DNA of 42,565 bases, taken from NCBI GenBank assembly GCA_036308445.1, contig JAXJVS010000089.1, forward strand, positions 1-42,565, in the 5' to 3' direction. Below the pieces are notes generated by a model. The model was not told where the DNA came from. It saw only the letters and a program-made list of their open reading frames with translations, and made no database searches. This document shows, one piece after another, positions 22,301-30,248 of this stretch. The position numbers and the translations under genes were made by a program. The stretch comes from MGBC113645 sp036308445 (GTDB taxonomy: Bacteria; Bacillota_I; Bacilli_A; Erysipelotrichales; Coprobacillaceae). Positions within the stretch are counted from its first letter, which is position 1. Every line of letters starts with the position of its first letter.

Positions 22301-23883
22301 TAATTTCACCACCTCCTCATCATGATATTTATTCAATTGAAGATTTAGCTCAATTAATTTATGATTTAAAGAATGCTAATAGAGAAGCTCGTATTTCTGT
22401 TAAATTAGTAAGTGAAGCTGGTGTGGGAACTATAGCTGCTGGTGTTGCCAAGGCAGGAGCAGGTGTTATTCTTATTTCTGGTCATGATGGTGGAACTGGT
22501 GCAGCTCCTAAAAATTCTGTATATAATGCAGGACTTCCATGGGAATTAGGATTAGCAGAAGCTCATCAGACATTAATTATGAATGATTTAAGAAGTCGTG
22601 TTGTTTTAGAAACAGATGGTAAGCTAATGAGTGGTAGAGATTTAGCTATTGCTACATTACTTGGAGCAGAAGAATATGGTTTTGCAACTGCTCCATTAGT
22701 GACAATGGGATGTGTTATGATGAGAGTGTGTAATTTGGATACTTGTCCTGTTGGTGTTGCAACGCAAAATCCTATTTTAAGAAAGAGATTTAAAGGTAAG
22801 CCTGAATATGTAGTGAACTTTATGAAAATGATTGCTCAAGAATTTAGAGAGTATATGGCATATTTAGGATTTAGAACAGTAGATGAGATGGTTGGTAGAA
22901 GTGATTTATTAACTGTTAAAGATAAAGATAGTAAAATAGATTTATCTTGCATTATTAATAATCCTTATGTAGGACAACCAAATCAATGTTTCAATAAAAA
23001 TAATCTATATGATTTTGAATTAAATAAGGTTAAAGATAATATTTTATTAGATAGATTTTATCAGGCATTAAAAGATAAGAAACCTATAGAAATTGATTTG
23101 GAAATCAATAATATTGATAGAACTTTAGGAACTACCCTAGGATCTGAAATGACAAAAGCTTTAGGAAAAGATGCAAAAGATGATTTTGTAACTGTCCATT
23201 GCTATGGTTCTGGTGGACAAAGTTTTGGTGCATTTGTTTCTAAGGGATTAACCTTAGACTTACATGGTGATAGTAATGATTATTTTGGTAAAGGGTTATC
23301 TGGTGGTAAGTTAATTGTCACTGTACCTGAAGGAACTATTTTTAAAGCAGAAGAAAATATTATTATTGGAAATGTTGCTTTATATGGTGCAACAAGTGGA
23401 GAAGCTTATATTAATGGTATTGCTGGTGAACGTTTTGCTGTAAGAAATTCTGGAGCTACAGCTGTTGTTGAAGGGGTTGGTGACCATGGTCTTGAATATA
23501 TGACTGGTGGTGTTGTTGTTGTCCTTGGTGAAACAGGCCGTAACTTTGCAGCTGGTATGAGTGGTGGAATTTCTTATGTTTATGATCCACAGAGTTGTTT
23601 GTATTCTCACTTAAATAGTGAAATGGTAAGTTATGAAGAAGTAGAATCTAAATATGATCAAAAACAATTATTTGACTTAATTTCTAAACACTATCAGTAT
23701 ACTTCTTCATCAAAAGCAAAGATGATTTTAGATGATTTTGATAATCAAGTACATTTATTTAAAAAAATCATTCCTCATGATTATAAGAAAATGATTGATT
23801 TAATGGCTTATTATGAAAAGCTTGGATTAGATAGTGAACAAGCTCAGTTTGAAGCATTTTATCAAGCTAAGAAAGGAGCATAA
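19372..23883 (+). CDS. gltB: Glutamate synthase, large (alpha) subunit
   Basis: A 1503-residue protein of full GltB length. A 20-residue propeptide precedes C21 in DNCGIGAVV, the catalytic N-terminal cysteine of the glutamine amidotransferase domain. HSRFSTNTMPSW and HNGEINT belong to that domain. The FMN-binding synthase domain carries GAMSYGSISKEAHE and GGTGAAPKNS. The [3Fe-4S] cysteines are C1114, C1120 and C1125 (CVMMRVCNLDTCPVG). The C-terminal GXGXG beta-helix domain is present (GGQSFGAFVSKG). It forms glutamate from glutamine and 2-oxoglutarate. The small subunit gene follows 2 bases later. AGGGGG precedes the start. Confidence 0.98.
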   Translation: MNEELNKKVGLYDPSFEHDNCGIGAVVNIKGVKTHITVSNALKIVEQLEHRAGKDARGETGDGVGILTQVPYAYFKKIIHEFDLPHEGHYGVGMFFFPQNTFKRNQAKKMFETVCKKEGMEFLGWREVDNNPSVLGTKAIEAMPKIVQGFVKKPKDCAIGLDFDRKLYVVRRVFEQSNEDTYVCSLSSRTIVYKGMFLVGQLRSFFKDLQDEDYKSAIALVHSRFSTNTMPSWQRAHPNRFIVHNGEINTIRGNANNMLCREENMKSNILDTDKVYPVVNVNGSDSAMLDNTLEFLVMSGIELPRAVMMCIPEPWENDNSMSQLKKDFYAYNSTLMEPWDGPASILFSDGEIMGAILDRNGLRPSRYYITKDNYLVLSSEVGALDIPSEDIILKERLRPGKMLLVDTKKGELIKDEDLKNAYASAKPYGQWLDSNLIELKNIKIPNVAVTRYQGEELIRLQRVHGYSYEDLKDYIIPTALNGNEPTIAMGNDAPLAVLSKKHQPLFHYFKQLFAQVTNPPIDAIREEIVTSTSLCIGTDGNILEDKPENCHLLKIQNPILSNTDILKLKSLDKEGYKSATISLLYYKNTSLEKAIDRLFVEVDKVYYKGANIIILSDRGVDENHVPIPSLLAIGAVNQYLVKTKKRMKIALIIESGEPREVHHYATLLGYGASAVNGYLVQDTIFDLIEKGLIQKDYYAAVKDYNDAMLHGIIKIASKMGISTIASYRGSQIFEAIGINHDVINKYFPNTVSRVEGISIEDIEKDVDYRHVSAYDPLGLEMDLTLESTGGHKERSGKEEHLYNPATIHLLQQSTKENSYALFKQYTKLIDQESENIHLRGLLDFKKNVKSIPIEEVESVDHIVRRFKTGAMSYGSISKEAHETMAIAMNMLHGKSNSGEGGEDSERFIIKDGINKCSAIKQVASGRFGVTSEYLVNAQELQIKMAQGAKPGEGGHLPGGKVYPWIAKTRHSTPGVSLISPPPHHDIYSIEDLAQLIYDLKNANREARISVKLVSEAGVGTIAAGVAKAGAGVILISGHDGGTGAAPKNSVYNAGLPWELGLAEAHQTLIMNDLRSRVVLETDGKLMSGRDLAIATLLGAEEYGFATAPLVTMGCVMMRVCNLDTCPVGVATQNPILRKRFKGKPEYVVNFMKMIAQEFREYMAYLGFRTVDEMVGRSDLLTVKDKDSKIDLSCIINNPYVGQPNQCFNKNNLYDFELNKVKDNILLDRFYQALKDKKPIEIDLEINNIDRTLGTTLGSEMTKALGKDAKDDFVTVHCYGSGGQSFGAFVSKGLTLDLHGDSNDYFGKGLSGGKLIVTVPEGTIFKAEENIIIGNVALYGATSGEAYINGIAGERFAVRNSGATAVVEGVGDHGLEYMTGGVVVVLGETGRNFAAGMSGGISYVYDPQSCLYSHLNSEMVSYEEVESKYDQKQLFDLISKHYQYTSSSKAKMILDDFDNQVHLFKKIIPHDYKKMIDLMAYYEKLGLDSEQAQFEAFYQAKKGA

Positions 23884-23885
23884 AA

Positions 23886-25352
23886 ATGGGAAAAAGTAAT
23901 GGATTTTTAGAAATAGAGAGACAGAATTTTACTGAGGAGGCTCCTCTTGATAGAATTAAGCATTTTAAAGAATTTCATACAGCTTTATCAAAGAAAGATC
24001 AATGTCAGCAAGGAGCAAGATGTATGGATTGTGGAGTTCCATTTTGCCAATATGGTAAAACTATTGGTAAAATGGTTTCCGGTTGTCCATTAAACAATTT
24101 AATTCCCGAATGGAATGATTTAATCTTTAGAGATAATTATGAGCAGGCTTTAATTCGTCTATTAAAGACGAATAACTTTCCTGAATTTACTTCTAGAGTA
24201 TGTCCTGCTTTATGTGAAAAAGCTTGTACTTGTTCCTTGAATGGTGATAGTGTAACAGTTAGAGAGAATGAATATGGTATTATTGAAAATGGTTTTGAAA
24301 AAGGATTGATTAAACCTCATATTCCTTCTTTTAGAATAGGTAAACGTATTGCCGTTATTGGCAGTGGTCCAGCAGGTTTGGCAACTGCTGATACTTTAAA
24401 TAAAAGAGGATACGATGTTGATGTTTTTGAAAAAGATAATCGTTTTGGGGGATTACTAATGTATGGTATTCCTAATATGAAAATAGAAAAAGAAATAATA
24501 GAACGTCGTATTTCTTTAATGAAAGAAGAAGGAGTTCATTTTTATTTAAATACTGCAATTGAAACAAAGAAACAAGCCAAGGATATGTTATCAAAGTATG
24601 ATAGTATTGTACTAGCTTGTGGTTCAAGAGTACCAAGAGATATAGTAGTTGAAGGAAGAAATGCTAAAAACATTATGTTTGCAGTTGATTATTTAACTGA
24701 TGTTACTAAATCATTATTAAATAGTAATTTTAAAGATAAAGAATATTTTGATGTTAAGGATAAGAATGTATTAGTTATTGGTGGTGGTGATACCGGTAAT
24801 GACTGTGTAGCTACTGCTATTAGACATGGCTGTAAAAATGTAATACAGCTAGAGATGATGGAAGAATTACCAACTGAAAGACAAGAAAATAATCCATGGC
24901 CAGAATATCCAATGATTAAAAAGACTGATTATGGTCAACAAGAAAGTATAGCTTTATTTAAGAAAGATCCAAGAATATATCAGACGACTGTTTCTAAGTT
25001 TATTTTAAATGAAAAGCAGGAAGTAATAAAAGCAGTTATTGTTTCATTAGAAAGAAAGAATGGAAAAATGGAAATTATTAAAGGTAGTGAAAAAGAAATA
25101 GATGTTGATCTTGTTTTGATTGCTGCTGGATTTATTGGCTGTGAAACAAAGATTACAAAAGCTTTTGGCGTGGAATTAGATGAACGTCAAACAGTTAAAA
25201 CTGATGAAGATAGTCATAAAACAAATGTAAAGAAAGTATATGTTGCTGGTGATATGCGTAGAGGACAATCATTAGTTGTATGGGCTATTAGAGAAGGTCG
25301 AGATACTGCAAAAGAAATAGATTTTGATTTAATGGGATATACAACATTATAA
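23886..25352 (+). CDS. gltD: Glutamate synthase, small (beta) subunit
   Basis: A 488-residue protein of usual GltD length. The N-terminal part carries cysteines for two [4Fe-4S] clusters (CMDCGVPFC, GCPLNNLIPEWND, RVCPALCEKACTC). The FAD-binding motif is IGSGPAGLATADTL (about 157-170) and the NADPH-binding motif VIGGGDTGNDC. The C-terminus has AGDMRRGQSLVVWAIREGR. It passes electrons from NAD(P)H to the large subunit. It is co-transcribed with gltB and ends at a strong terminator. Confidence 0.98.
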   Translation: MGKSNGFLEIERQNFTEEAPLDRIKHFKEFHTALSKKDQCQQGARCMDCGVPFCQYGKTIGKMVSGCPLNNLIPEWNDLIFRDNYEQALIRLLKTNNFPEFTSRVCPALCEKACTCSLNGDSVTVRENEYGIIENGFEKGLIKPHIPSFRIGKRIAVIGSGPAGLATADTLNKRGYDVDVFEKDNRFGGLLMYGIPNMKIEKEIIERRISLMKEEGVHFYLNTAIETKKQAKDMLSKYDSIVLACGSRVPRDIVVEGRNAKNIMFAVDYLTDVTKSLLNSNFKDKEYFDVKDKNVLVIGGGDTGNDCVATAIRHGCKNVIQLEMMEELPTERQENNPWPEYPMIKKTDYGQQESIALFKKDPRIYQTTVSKFILNEKQEVIKAVIVSLERKNGKMEIIKGSEKEIDVDLVLIAAGFIGCETKITKAFGVELDERQTVKTDEDSHKTNVKKVYVAGDMRRGQSLVVWAIREGRDTAKEIDFDLMGYTTL

Positions 25353-25382
25353 AAGAAGGATTCAATCATCCTTCTTTTCTTT
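25351..25382. terminator. Bidirectional terminator between gltD and the XRE gene
   Basis: AAAAGAAGGAT (25351-25361) pairs with ATCCTTCTTTT (25368-25378) across a 6-base loop, with Ts on the right and As on the left. The XRE stop codon sits in the loop. Confidence 0.92.
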
Positions 25383-25592
25383 TTCATCTTTAATTCCTAA
25401 TATATAATCAGCAGAAACATGATAATAACGACATAAGGCTATCAGGTGTCTAATAGGTAATTCATTAGCACCTCTTTCGTATCTAGCATACATTGTTTGT
25501 GAGGTATGAAGATATTCTGCTATCTGTTGTTGAGTTTTATCATTATCTTCTCTTAAATCGCGAATTTTCTTCACATAATACATTTTTGACAT
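25362..25592 (-). CDS. Small XRE-family (HTH_3) transcriptional regulator
   Basis: A 76-residue protein that is almost only an XRE helix-turn-helix: KIRDLREDNDKTQQQIAEYL, then HTSQTMYARYERGANELP with the recognition helix, then LIALCRYYHVSADYILGI, the usual XRE end. A longer frame is open back to 25676, but it runs through the operator and promoter region, so I favour the ATG at 25592 (MSKMYYVKKI), with GGTGA just upstream; 25595 and 25583 are alternatives. The gene is divergent from a 49-codon gene and shares with it a large inverted repeat, the likely autoregulatory site. Confidence 0.82.
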   Translation of the reverse strand: MSKMYYVKKIRDLREDNDKTQQQIAEYLHTSQTMYARYERGANELPIRHLIALCRYYHVSADYILGIKDEKEKKDD

Positions 25593-25617
25593 CATTATCA
25601 CCATTTTTAGCATATCA

Positions 25618-25660
25618 TAGTACAAATATTTACTATTGATTTTAGTAAATATATGTACTA
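25618..25660. promoter_or_regulatory. Large inverted repeat operator between the XRE gene and the small gene
   Basis: TAGTACAAATATTTACTA (25618-25635) and TAGTAAATATATGTACTA (25643-25660) are inverted copies matching at 17 of 18 positions, separated by 7 bases. Each arm is itself a half-site pair TAGTA-N8-TACTA, so this looks like two dimer sites side by side. The -35 of the rightward promoter sits in the 7-base centre and the leftward start region abuts the left arm. Confidence 0.75.
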
Positions 25661-25664
25661 GAAT
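25636..25664 (+). promoter_or_regulatory. Promoter of the 49-codon gene
   Basis: TTGATT (25636-25641) and TAGAAT (25659-25664), spacing 17. The -35 lies in the centre of the inverted repeat, so a bound XRE protein would block it. Confidence 0.6.
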
Positions 25665-25708
25665 TATTCTTGACATTAATAGTCAAATTATTCTGAAGGA
25701 GAAGTTTT

Positions 25709-25858
25709 ATGCATTTTCTTTGCCCCAATAAAAAAGAAGCAAATAAGATAAAAAGACTGTATTTAAAAGAAGGAAAATGTATCAAGATTATAAAAATTAA
25801 AAATAATGTTTTTATAGATGGAAAATTGATGAAATATGAAGTTTCCATAGATGACTAG
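25709..25858 (+). CDS. Small basic protein, 49 residues, function unknown
   Basis: A short reading frame beginning MHFLCPNKKEAN and ending KLMKYEVSIDD. AAGGAG (25696-25701) lies 7 bases before the ATG, a promoter sits upstream, and a strong terminator starts inside its stop region. This is a complete transcription unit. The protein is lysine- and isoleucine-rich, with two cysteines (C5, C24), no signal peptide and no obvious membrane segment; the last 25 residues could form a small beta sheet. I do not recognise a family. The divergent XRE gene and shared operator suggest it is a regulated partner, for example an effector or antirepressor, but that is inference. Confidence 0.68.
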   Translation: MHFLCPNKKEANKIKRLYLKEGKCIKIIKIKNNVFIDGKLMKYEVSIDD

Positions 25859-25881
25859 ATGAAAATCTAGTCATTTTATTT
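25851..25881 (+). terminator. Terminator of the 49-codon gene
   Basis: ATGACTAGAT (25851-25860) pairs perfectly with ATCTAGTCAT (25865-25874) across a GAAA tetraloop, followed by TTTATTT. The stop codon is inside the stem. Confidence 0.92.
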
Positions 25882-25903
25882 CAGTTGGTCTTAGAGAATA
25901 AAG

Positions 25904-25932
25904 TTTTCAAATACTTACAAAACTGTTATAAT
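25904..25932 (+). promoter_or_regulatory. Promoter of cdaA-cdaR-glmM
   Basis: TTTTCA (25904-25909) and TATAAT (25927-25932), spacing 17, with TG at 25924-25925 as an extended -10. Confidence 0.7.
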
Positions 25933-25957
25933 AATCATAGAAATGTAGGTGAATAAT

Positions 25958-26758
25958 GTGTTTGATTTAAATATAAATTTATCAATTATCTGGAATGTTT
26001 TAAGAACATCAGTTGATTTAATTGCAGTATGTCTTATTCTTTATTACTTAATTTCGATGTTTAGAATGAATATGAAGACAATGCAATTGTTTAAGGGCGT
26101 TATGTTTATATTAATATTAAAGCTAGTAACTTCAGCTTTAGAATTAACAACTCTAAACTTTTTAGTTGATGGGATTATTAATTGGGGAGTTTTAGCAATG
26201 ATTATTATCTTTCAGCCTGAAATCAGAACCTTATTAGAAAAGATGGGTCAAACAAAGAATGAAACAAGAAAAGTTATTAATGATGATGAAAAAGAAAGAT
26301 TAATGGATGAACTTGTTAATGCGATTACGACATTATCTAAGGAACAGACAGGCGCTTTGATTACTTTTGAAAGATCTCAATCTTTATTGGATTATATTAA
26401 TACAGGAACAAAGGTTAATGCTGATATTAAAAGTGAACTTTTATTGACTATTTTCTGGGAAGGAACGCCTTTGCATGATGGTGCAACGATTATTCAAGGT
26501 GATAGAGTTGTTTGTGCAGCAGCTTTTTATCCTCCTACAAATCAGGAGTTGTCACCACGATATGGTGCTAGACATAGAGCAGCACTTGGTATTAGTGAAA
26601 TAACTGATTCTTTAACAGTTGTTGTGAGTGAAGAAACAGGAACAATTTCTTTTGCAGTTAATGGTGAATTGAGAAAAATTCCTGCTAAGGAATTAAGAGC
26701 CTCTTTGGTTAATGAATTACAATGGTTTAAATCTGAGGAAAAGGAGGCTGAAAAATGA
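25958..26758 (+). CDS. cdaA: Diadenylate cyclase CdaA
   Basis: A 266-residue membrane-bound diadenylate cyclase. Three hydrophobic helices occupy about the first 80 residues. The DAC catalytic domain carries D174-G175-A176 in PLHDGATII and R205-H206-R207 in GARHRAALG, the two signature motifs. It joins two ATP to c-di-AMP, which controls potassium and osmotic balance and cell-wall metabolism. The frame is open from a GTG at 25949, but AGGTGA (25947-25952) fits the GTG at 25958. The ATGA overlap with the next gene and the order cdaA-cdaR-glmM are typical of Firmicutes. Confidence 0.96.
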   Translation: MFDLNINLSIIWNVLRTSVDLIAVCLILYYLISMFRMNMKTMQLFKGVMFILILKLVTSALELTTLNFLVDGIINWGVLAMIIIFQPEIRTLLEKMGQTKNETRKVINDDEKERLMDELVNAITTLSKEQTGALITFERSQSLLDYINTGTKVNADIKSELLLTIFWEGTPLHDGATIIQGDRVVCAAAFYPPTNQELSPRYGARHRAALGISEITDSLTVVVSEETGTISFAVNGELRKIPAKELRASLVNELQWFKSEEKEAEK

Positions 26759-28161
26759 TGAATAATGATAAAAGAAAAAAGAAAAGTGATATTTATGACT
26801 CAACAACTGAATTCTTTTTAAGCATTATAAAGAAGGAAGAAAGTGAAGCAAAAAAAGAAAGAGATTTTTCAGCCAAGGAAACATTGAATGTAAAAACATC
26901 TAAAACAATTGATAAAGTTGGAAAAGTATATAATTATGTAAATAAAGCTTTTGATAAGTTATTATCTTCTAATAGTAACGTTATGATTATTTCAATTGTT
27001 ATGACTTTAATTTTATTTTTTACTATCTCTGGTGGTGATTTTTTATCTAGTCCTACTTCTGGAGCAACGCTAGAAAACGTACCTGTTGTAATAGAAGGAT
27101 TAGGAACAGACTATGAAGTATCAGGAGTACCAGATCATATTACTGTCGGATTAATTGGTCCTTCACTTGATATATATACAACAAAGATTACGAAGGACTA
27201 TGAAGTATATTTGGATTTAAGTGAATATCAGGATGGTGATTATACAGTTAATCTTAAATCGAGAGGATTTAGTGAGAGTTTAACTGTAATGCTTGTTCCT
27301 AGTACTTTAAAGGTAACGATTTCACCAAAGATAGAAGCAAAATTTCAATTATCTTATCAGTTTATTAATGAAGATGAACTTGATCCTCAATATTCAGTAA
27401 CAGTAGAAGAAATGTCACTTAAGAATGTAACTGTGCGAGCAAGTAAAGAAACATTATCGAAGATTGCTAAGGTAGTAGCTTGCATTGATGTTTCTGAACA
27501 AAGTAATGAATTTGAACAGGACTCTAAAATTAAGGTGTATGATCAGGCAGGTAATGAATTAAGTGTTGAATTGGTCAATAAAACTGTTCATGTGAAATGT
27601 GCAGTAAGTTCTTATAGTAAAGTAGTATCTATTAAACCACAGTTTGTTGGAGAACTCGCTGAAGGTTATGCTCTAACAAATTATAGTTTATCTCATAGTA
27701 CAGTAACGATTTATGGTACTGAAGAGCAATTAAAAGATATTTCTGAGGTAACTTGTTCAATAGATATGAGTGATTTAAAATCATCTACTTCAATAAATAA
27801 TGTAGAAATTAAAAAAGATGATAAAATTAATAAATTATCATATAATACATTAGATGTAGATCTAGAAATTGAACGTGAAATAACAAAAAAGTTTGACAAT
27901 ATACCAATTAAGGTATTAAATAAAGCTGATAACAAAAAAGTATCATTTGTCGGTGACAACAAGTATGCTTCTGTTAGTATTACTGGAGCTGAATCAATAG
28001 TATCAGCTATAGCTGCTGATAATATACAAGCTTCAATAGATGTTAACAATTTAAATGTAGGAAGTAAAAAAGTGAATGTGAGTGTTGCAGTTGACAATGA
28101 GCAATTATCAATTAAGTTATTATCATCAAAACAAATTACAGTTAATATTGAAAGGAAATAA
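26755..28161 (+). CDS. cdaR: CdaA regulatory protein CdaR (YbbR domains)
   Basis: A 468-residue protein. A charged cytoplasmic N-terminus is followed by a single membrane helix at about 74-92 (VMIISIVMTLILFFTISGGDF), then several YbbR repeats outside the cell, seen as repeated VVIEGLGTDYEVSGVPDHITVGLIG-type units (for example PVVIEG, PQFVGELAEGYAL, PIKVLNKADNKK). It binds CdaA and tunes its activity. The long cytoplasmic tail before the helix, about 70 residues, is more than usual in Bacillus. It overlaps cdaA by 4 bases and lies 5 bases before glmM. Confidence 0.92.
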   Translation: MMNNDKRKKKSDIYDSTTEFFLSIIKKEESEAKKERDFSAKETLNVKTSKTIDKVGKVYNYVNKAFDKLLSSNSNVMIISIVMTLILFFTISGGDFLSSPTSGATLENVPVVIEGLGTDYEVSGVPDHITVGLIGPSLDIYTTKITKDYEVYLDLSEYQDGDYTVNLKSRGFSESLTVMLVPSTLKVTISPKIEAKFQLSYQFINEDELDPQYSVTVEEMSLKNVTVRASKETLSKIAKVVACIDVSEQSNEFEQDSKIKVYDQAGNELSVELVNKTVHVKCAVSSYSKVVSIKPQFVGELAEGYALTNYSLSHSTVTIYGTEEQLKDISEVTCSIDMSDLKSSTSINNVEIKKDDKINKLSYNTLDVDLEIEREITKKFDNIPIKVLNKADNKKVSFVGDNKYASVSITGAESIVSAIAADNIQASIDVNNLNVGSKKVNVSVAVDNEQLSIKLLSSKQITVNIERK

Positions 28162-28166
28162 AAACA

Positions 28167-29513
28167 ATGGGTAAATATTTTGGAACAGATGGCTTCAGAG
28201 GAGAAGCAAATGTAGATTTAACAGTGGAACATGCTTATACTGTGGGAAGATATTTAGGATGGTATTATTCACAGAATCATAAGGCAAGAGTTGTTATTGG
28301 GAAAGATACAAGAAGAAGTTCTTATATGTTTGAATATGCTTTAGTATCAGGATTAACTGCTAGTGGTGCTGATGTTTATCTATTACATGTTACAACAACA
28401 CCATCAGTATCATATGTGGTAAGAAGTGAAGAGTTTGATTGTGGAATTATGATTAGTGCGTCTCATAATCCATATTATGATAATGGTATTAAGGTTATTA
28501 ATGGAAAAGGTCAAAAATTAGAAGCTGATGTAGAAAATCAGATTGAAAAATATATAGATGGATTAACAGATGAAATTCCTTTTGCGACAAAGGATAATAT
28601 TGGAAGAACTATTGATTATTCAATGGGAAGAAATAGATATATTGGTTATTTAATGAGTATACCTACACGTGCTTTTAAAGATATGAAAGTAGGATTAGAT
28701 TGTGCTAATGGTTCATCAAGTGCTATTGCTAAAAGTGTATTTGATGCCTTAGGAGCAAAGACATATGTTATTAATAATCAGCCAGATGGTGTTAATATCA
28801 ATACAAACTGTGGTTCTACACATATTCAGGCGTTACAGCAGTTTGTTGTTGAAAATGGCTTAGATGTAGGATTTGCATATGATGGTGATGCAGATAGATG
28901 TTTAGCTGTAGATGAATTTGGTAGAATTGTTGATGGTGATCAGATTTTATATGTATGTGGTTCATATATGAAAGAAAAAGGAGAACTAGTCAACAATACA
29001 ATTGTTACAACAGTAATGAGTAACTTTGGATTATATAAATCATTAGATAAATTAGGAATCAACTATGAAAAAACAGCTGTAGGAGATAAATATGTATATG
29101 AAAATATGGTTAATAATGGACACTGTATTGGAGGAGAACAGTCAGGACATATTATCTTCTCAAAACATGCAACAACTGGAGATGGAATTCTAACATCATT
29201 AAAGATTATGGAAACAATGATAGAAAAGAAAAAGACATTAGCAGAATTAACAAGTGAGATAGAAGTCTATCCACAGTTATTAATTAATGTTAGAGTCAAA
29301 GATAAAGCTGAAGCTCAAAATGATCCAGATGTACAAAAAGCAGTGAAAGAAGTAGAAGAAGCATTAGGAGATCAAGGAAGAATTTTAGTCAGAGAGAGTG
29401 GAACAGAACCAGTAGTAAGAGTTATGGTAGAAGCAAAGAGTGATGAAATCTGTCATGAATATGTATTAAAGGTAGTAAACACAATCAAAGCTAAAGGACA
29501 TGCAGTTAAATAA
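28167..29513 (+). CDS. glmM: Phosphoglucosamine mutase
   Basis: A 448-residue enzyme of the usual length. It starts YFGTDGFRGEAN, carries the phosphorylated serine S99 in SASHNPYYDNG, the magnesium loop D239-G-D241-A-D243-R, the sugar-binding GGEQSGHII, and the phosphate-binding RESGTEPVVRVM. It converts glucosamine-6-phosphate to glucosamine-1-phosphate for peptidoglycan precursors. In Bacillus and Lactococcus GlmM also binds and inhibits CdaA, which matches its place in this operon. It is followed by a strong hairpin. Confidence 0.98.
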   Translation: MGKYFGTDGFRGEANVDLTVEHAYTVGRYLGWYYSQNHKARVVIGKDTRRSSYMFEYALVSGLTASGADVYLLHVTTTPSVSYVVRSEEFDCGIMISASHNPYYDNGIKVINGKGQKLEADVENQIEKYIDGLTDEIPFATKDNIGRTIDYSMGRNRYIGYLMSIPTRAFKDMKVGLDCANGSSSAIAKSVFDALGAKTYVINNQPDGVNINTNCGSTHIQALQQFVVENGLDVGFAYDGDADRCLAVDEFGRIVDGDQILYVCGSYMKEKGELVNNTIVTTVMSNFGLYKSLDKLGINYEKTAVGDKYVYENMVNNGHCIGGEQSGHIIFSKHATTGDGILTSLKIMETMIEKKKTLAELTSEIEVYPQLLINVRVKDKAEAQNDPDVQKAVKEVEEALGDQGRILVRESGTEPVVRVMVEAKSDEICHEYVLKVVNTIKAKGHAVK

Positions 29514-29531
29514 AAGATTCACATATTCTCA

Positions 29532-29570
29532 CAAAATATTGCCATTATTTATGGCAATATTTTGTATATA
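29532..29570 (+). terminator. Terminator after glmM
   Basis: CAAAATATTGCCAT (29532-29545) pairs perfectly with ATGGCAATATTTTG (29551-29564), 14-base stem, loop TATTT. The trailing T-run is partly in the stem. Confidence 0.8.
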
Positions 29571-29591
29571 GTGATAGAGAGGTGAAAAAGC

Positions 29592-30248
29592 ATGAAATTT
29601 CGTATTAATATTATTGATGATGAGAAGAATTTAAATGATTTAGTAAGAACTTATTTAGAGAAAGAAGGATATATTGTTTATTCTTTCTATACATACGAGG
29701 AAGCATTATTACATAAGGATGATGATGTTCATTTGTGGATTATTGACATTATGTTGGATAAAAATAGTGGATTTGATTTATTGAATGAGATTAAGGCTGT
29801 AAAACCTGAGATGCCAATTGTTTTTATGAGTGCTAGAGATCAGGAGTTTGATCGTATTATAGGTCTTGAAAAAGGTAGTGATGATTATATAACTAAACCA
29901 TTTAACATTAAAGAAGTCATTCTTAGAATTCATAATATATTAAAACGTGTATATAAAGATGATCCTTCATTAATATCAGTAGATGGATACGTAGTTGATG
30001 AAACAAAGAGAAAAGTTTTATTAGATGATCAGGAAATTGAACTTACAACTAAAGAGTATGAATTATTATCATATTTTATAAAAAATAAAGGTATTGCGAT
30101 TTCTAGAGAGCAAGTATTATCTAGAGTATGGGATGAAAACTATTTTGGTAGTGATAGAGTTGTTGATGATACTTTAAGAAGATTAAGAAAGAAAATGCCA
30201 GATCTTAATGTGAAGACAATTTATGGATTTGGATATCGTTTAGATTAA
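29592..30248 (+). CDS. OmpR-family response regulator
   Basis: A 218-residue response regulator. The receiver domain has the acidic pair near residue 8-9 (IIDDEKN), phosphoacceptor D52 in WIIDIMLD, the conserved T/S and K in MSAR and YITKPF, and the C-terminal winged helix LTTKEYELLSYFIKN, RVWDENYFG, RVVDDTLRRLRKK, IYGFGYRLD. It is translationally coupled to the histidine kinase (TAATG, one-base overlap). Neighbours do not reveal the target. AGAGGTGA precedes the start. Confidence 0.95.
   Translation: MKFRINIIDDEKNLNDLVRTYLEKEGYIVYSFYTYEEALLHKDDDVHLWIIDIMLDKNSGFDLLNEIKAVKPEMPIVFMSARDQEFDRIIGLEKGSDDYITKPFNIKEVILRIHNILKRVYKDDPSLISVDGYVVDETKRKVLLDDQEIELTTKEYELLSYFIKNKGIAISREQVLSRVWDENYFGSDRVVDDTLRRLRKKMPDLNVKTIYGFGYRLD

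Noticed and set aside
23380..23610. Minus-strand frame inside gltB, and similar ones elsewhere in long genes
   Set aside because: Shadow of the coding strand, no ribosome binding site, low-complexity translation; gltB is clearly the real gene.
25670..25675. TTGACA upstream of the 49-codon gene as its -35
   Set aside because: No -10 lies 16-18 bases downstream; the TTGATT/TAGAAT pair with 17-base spacing fits better.
25593..25676. Longer N-terminus for the XRE regulator
   Set aside because: It would translate through the double operator and reads as low-complexity sequence before the helix-turn-helix.
27711..28097. 128-codon minus-strand frame inside cdaR
   Set aside because: Shadow frame opposite the YbbR repeats with no start signals.
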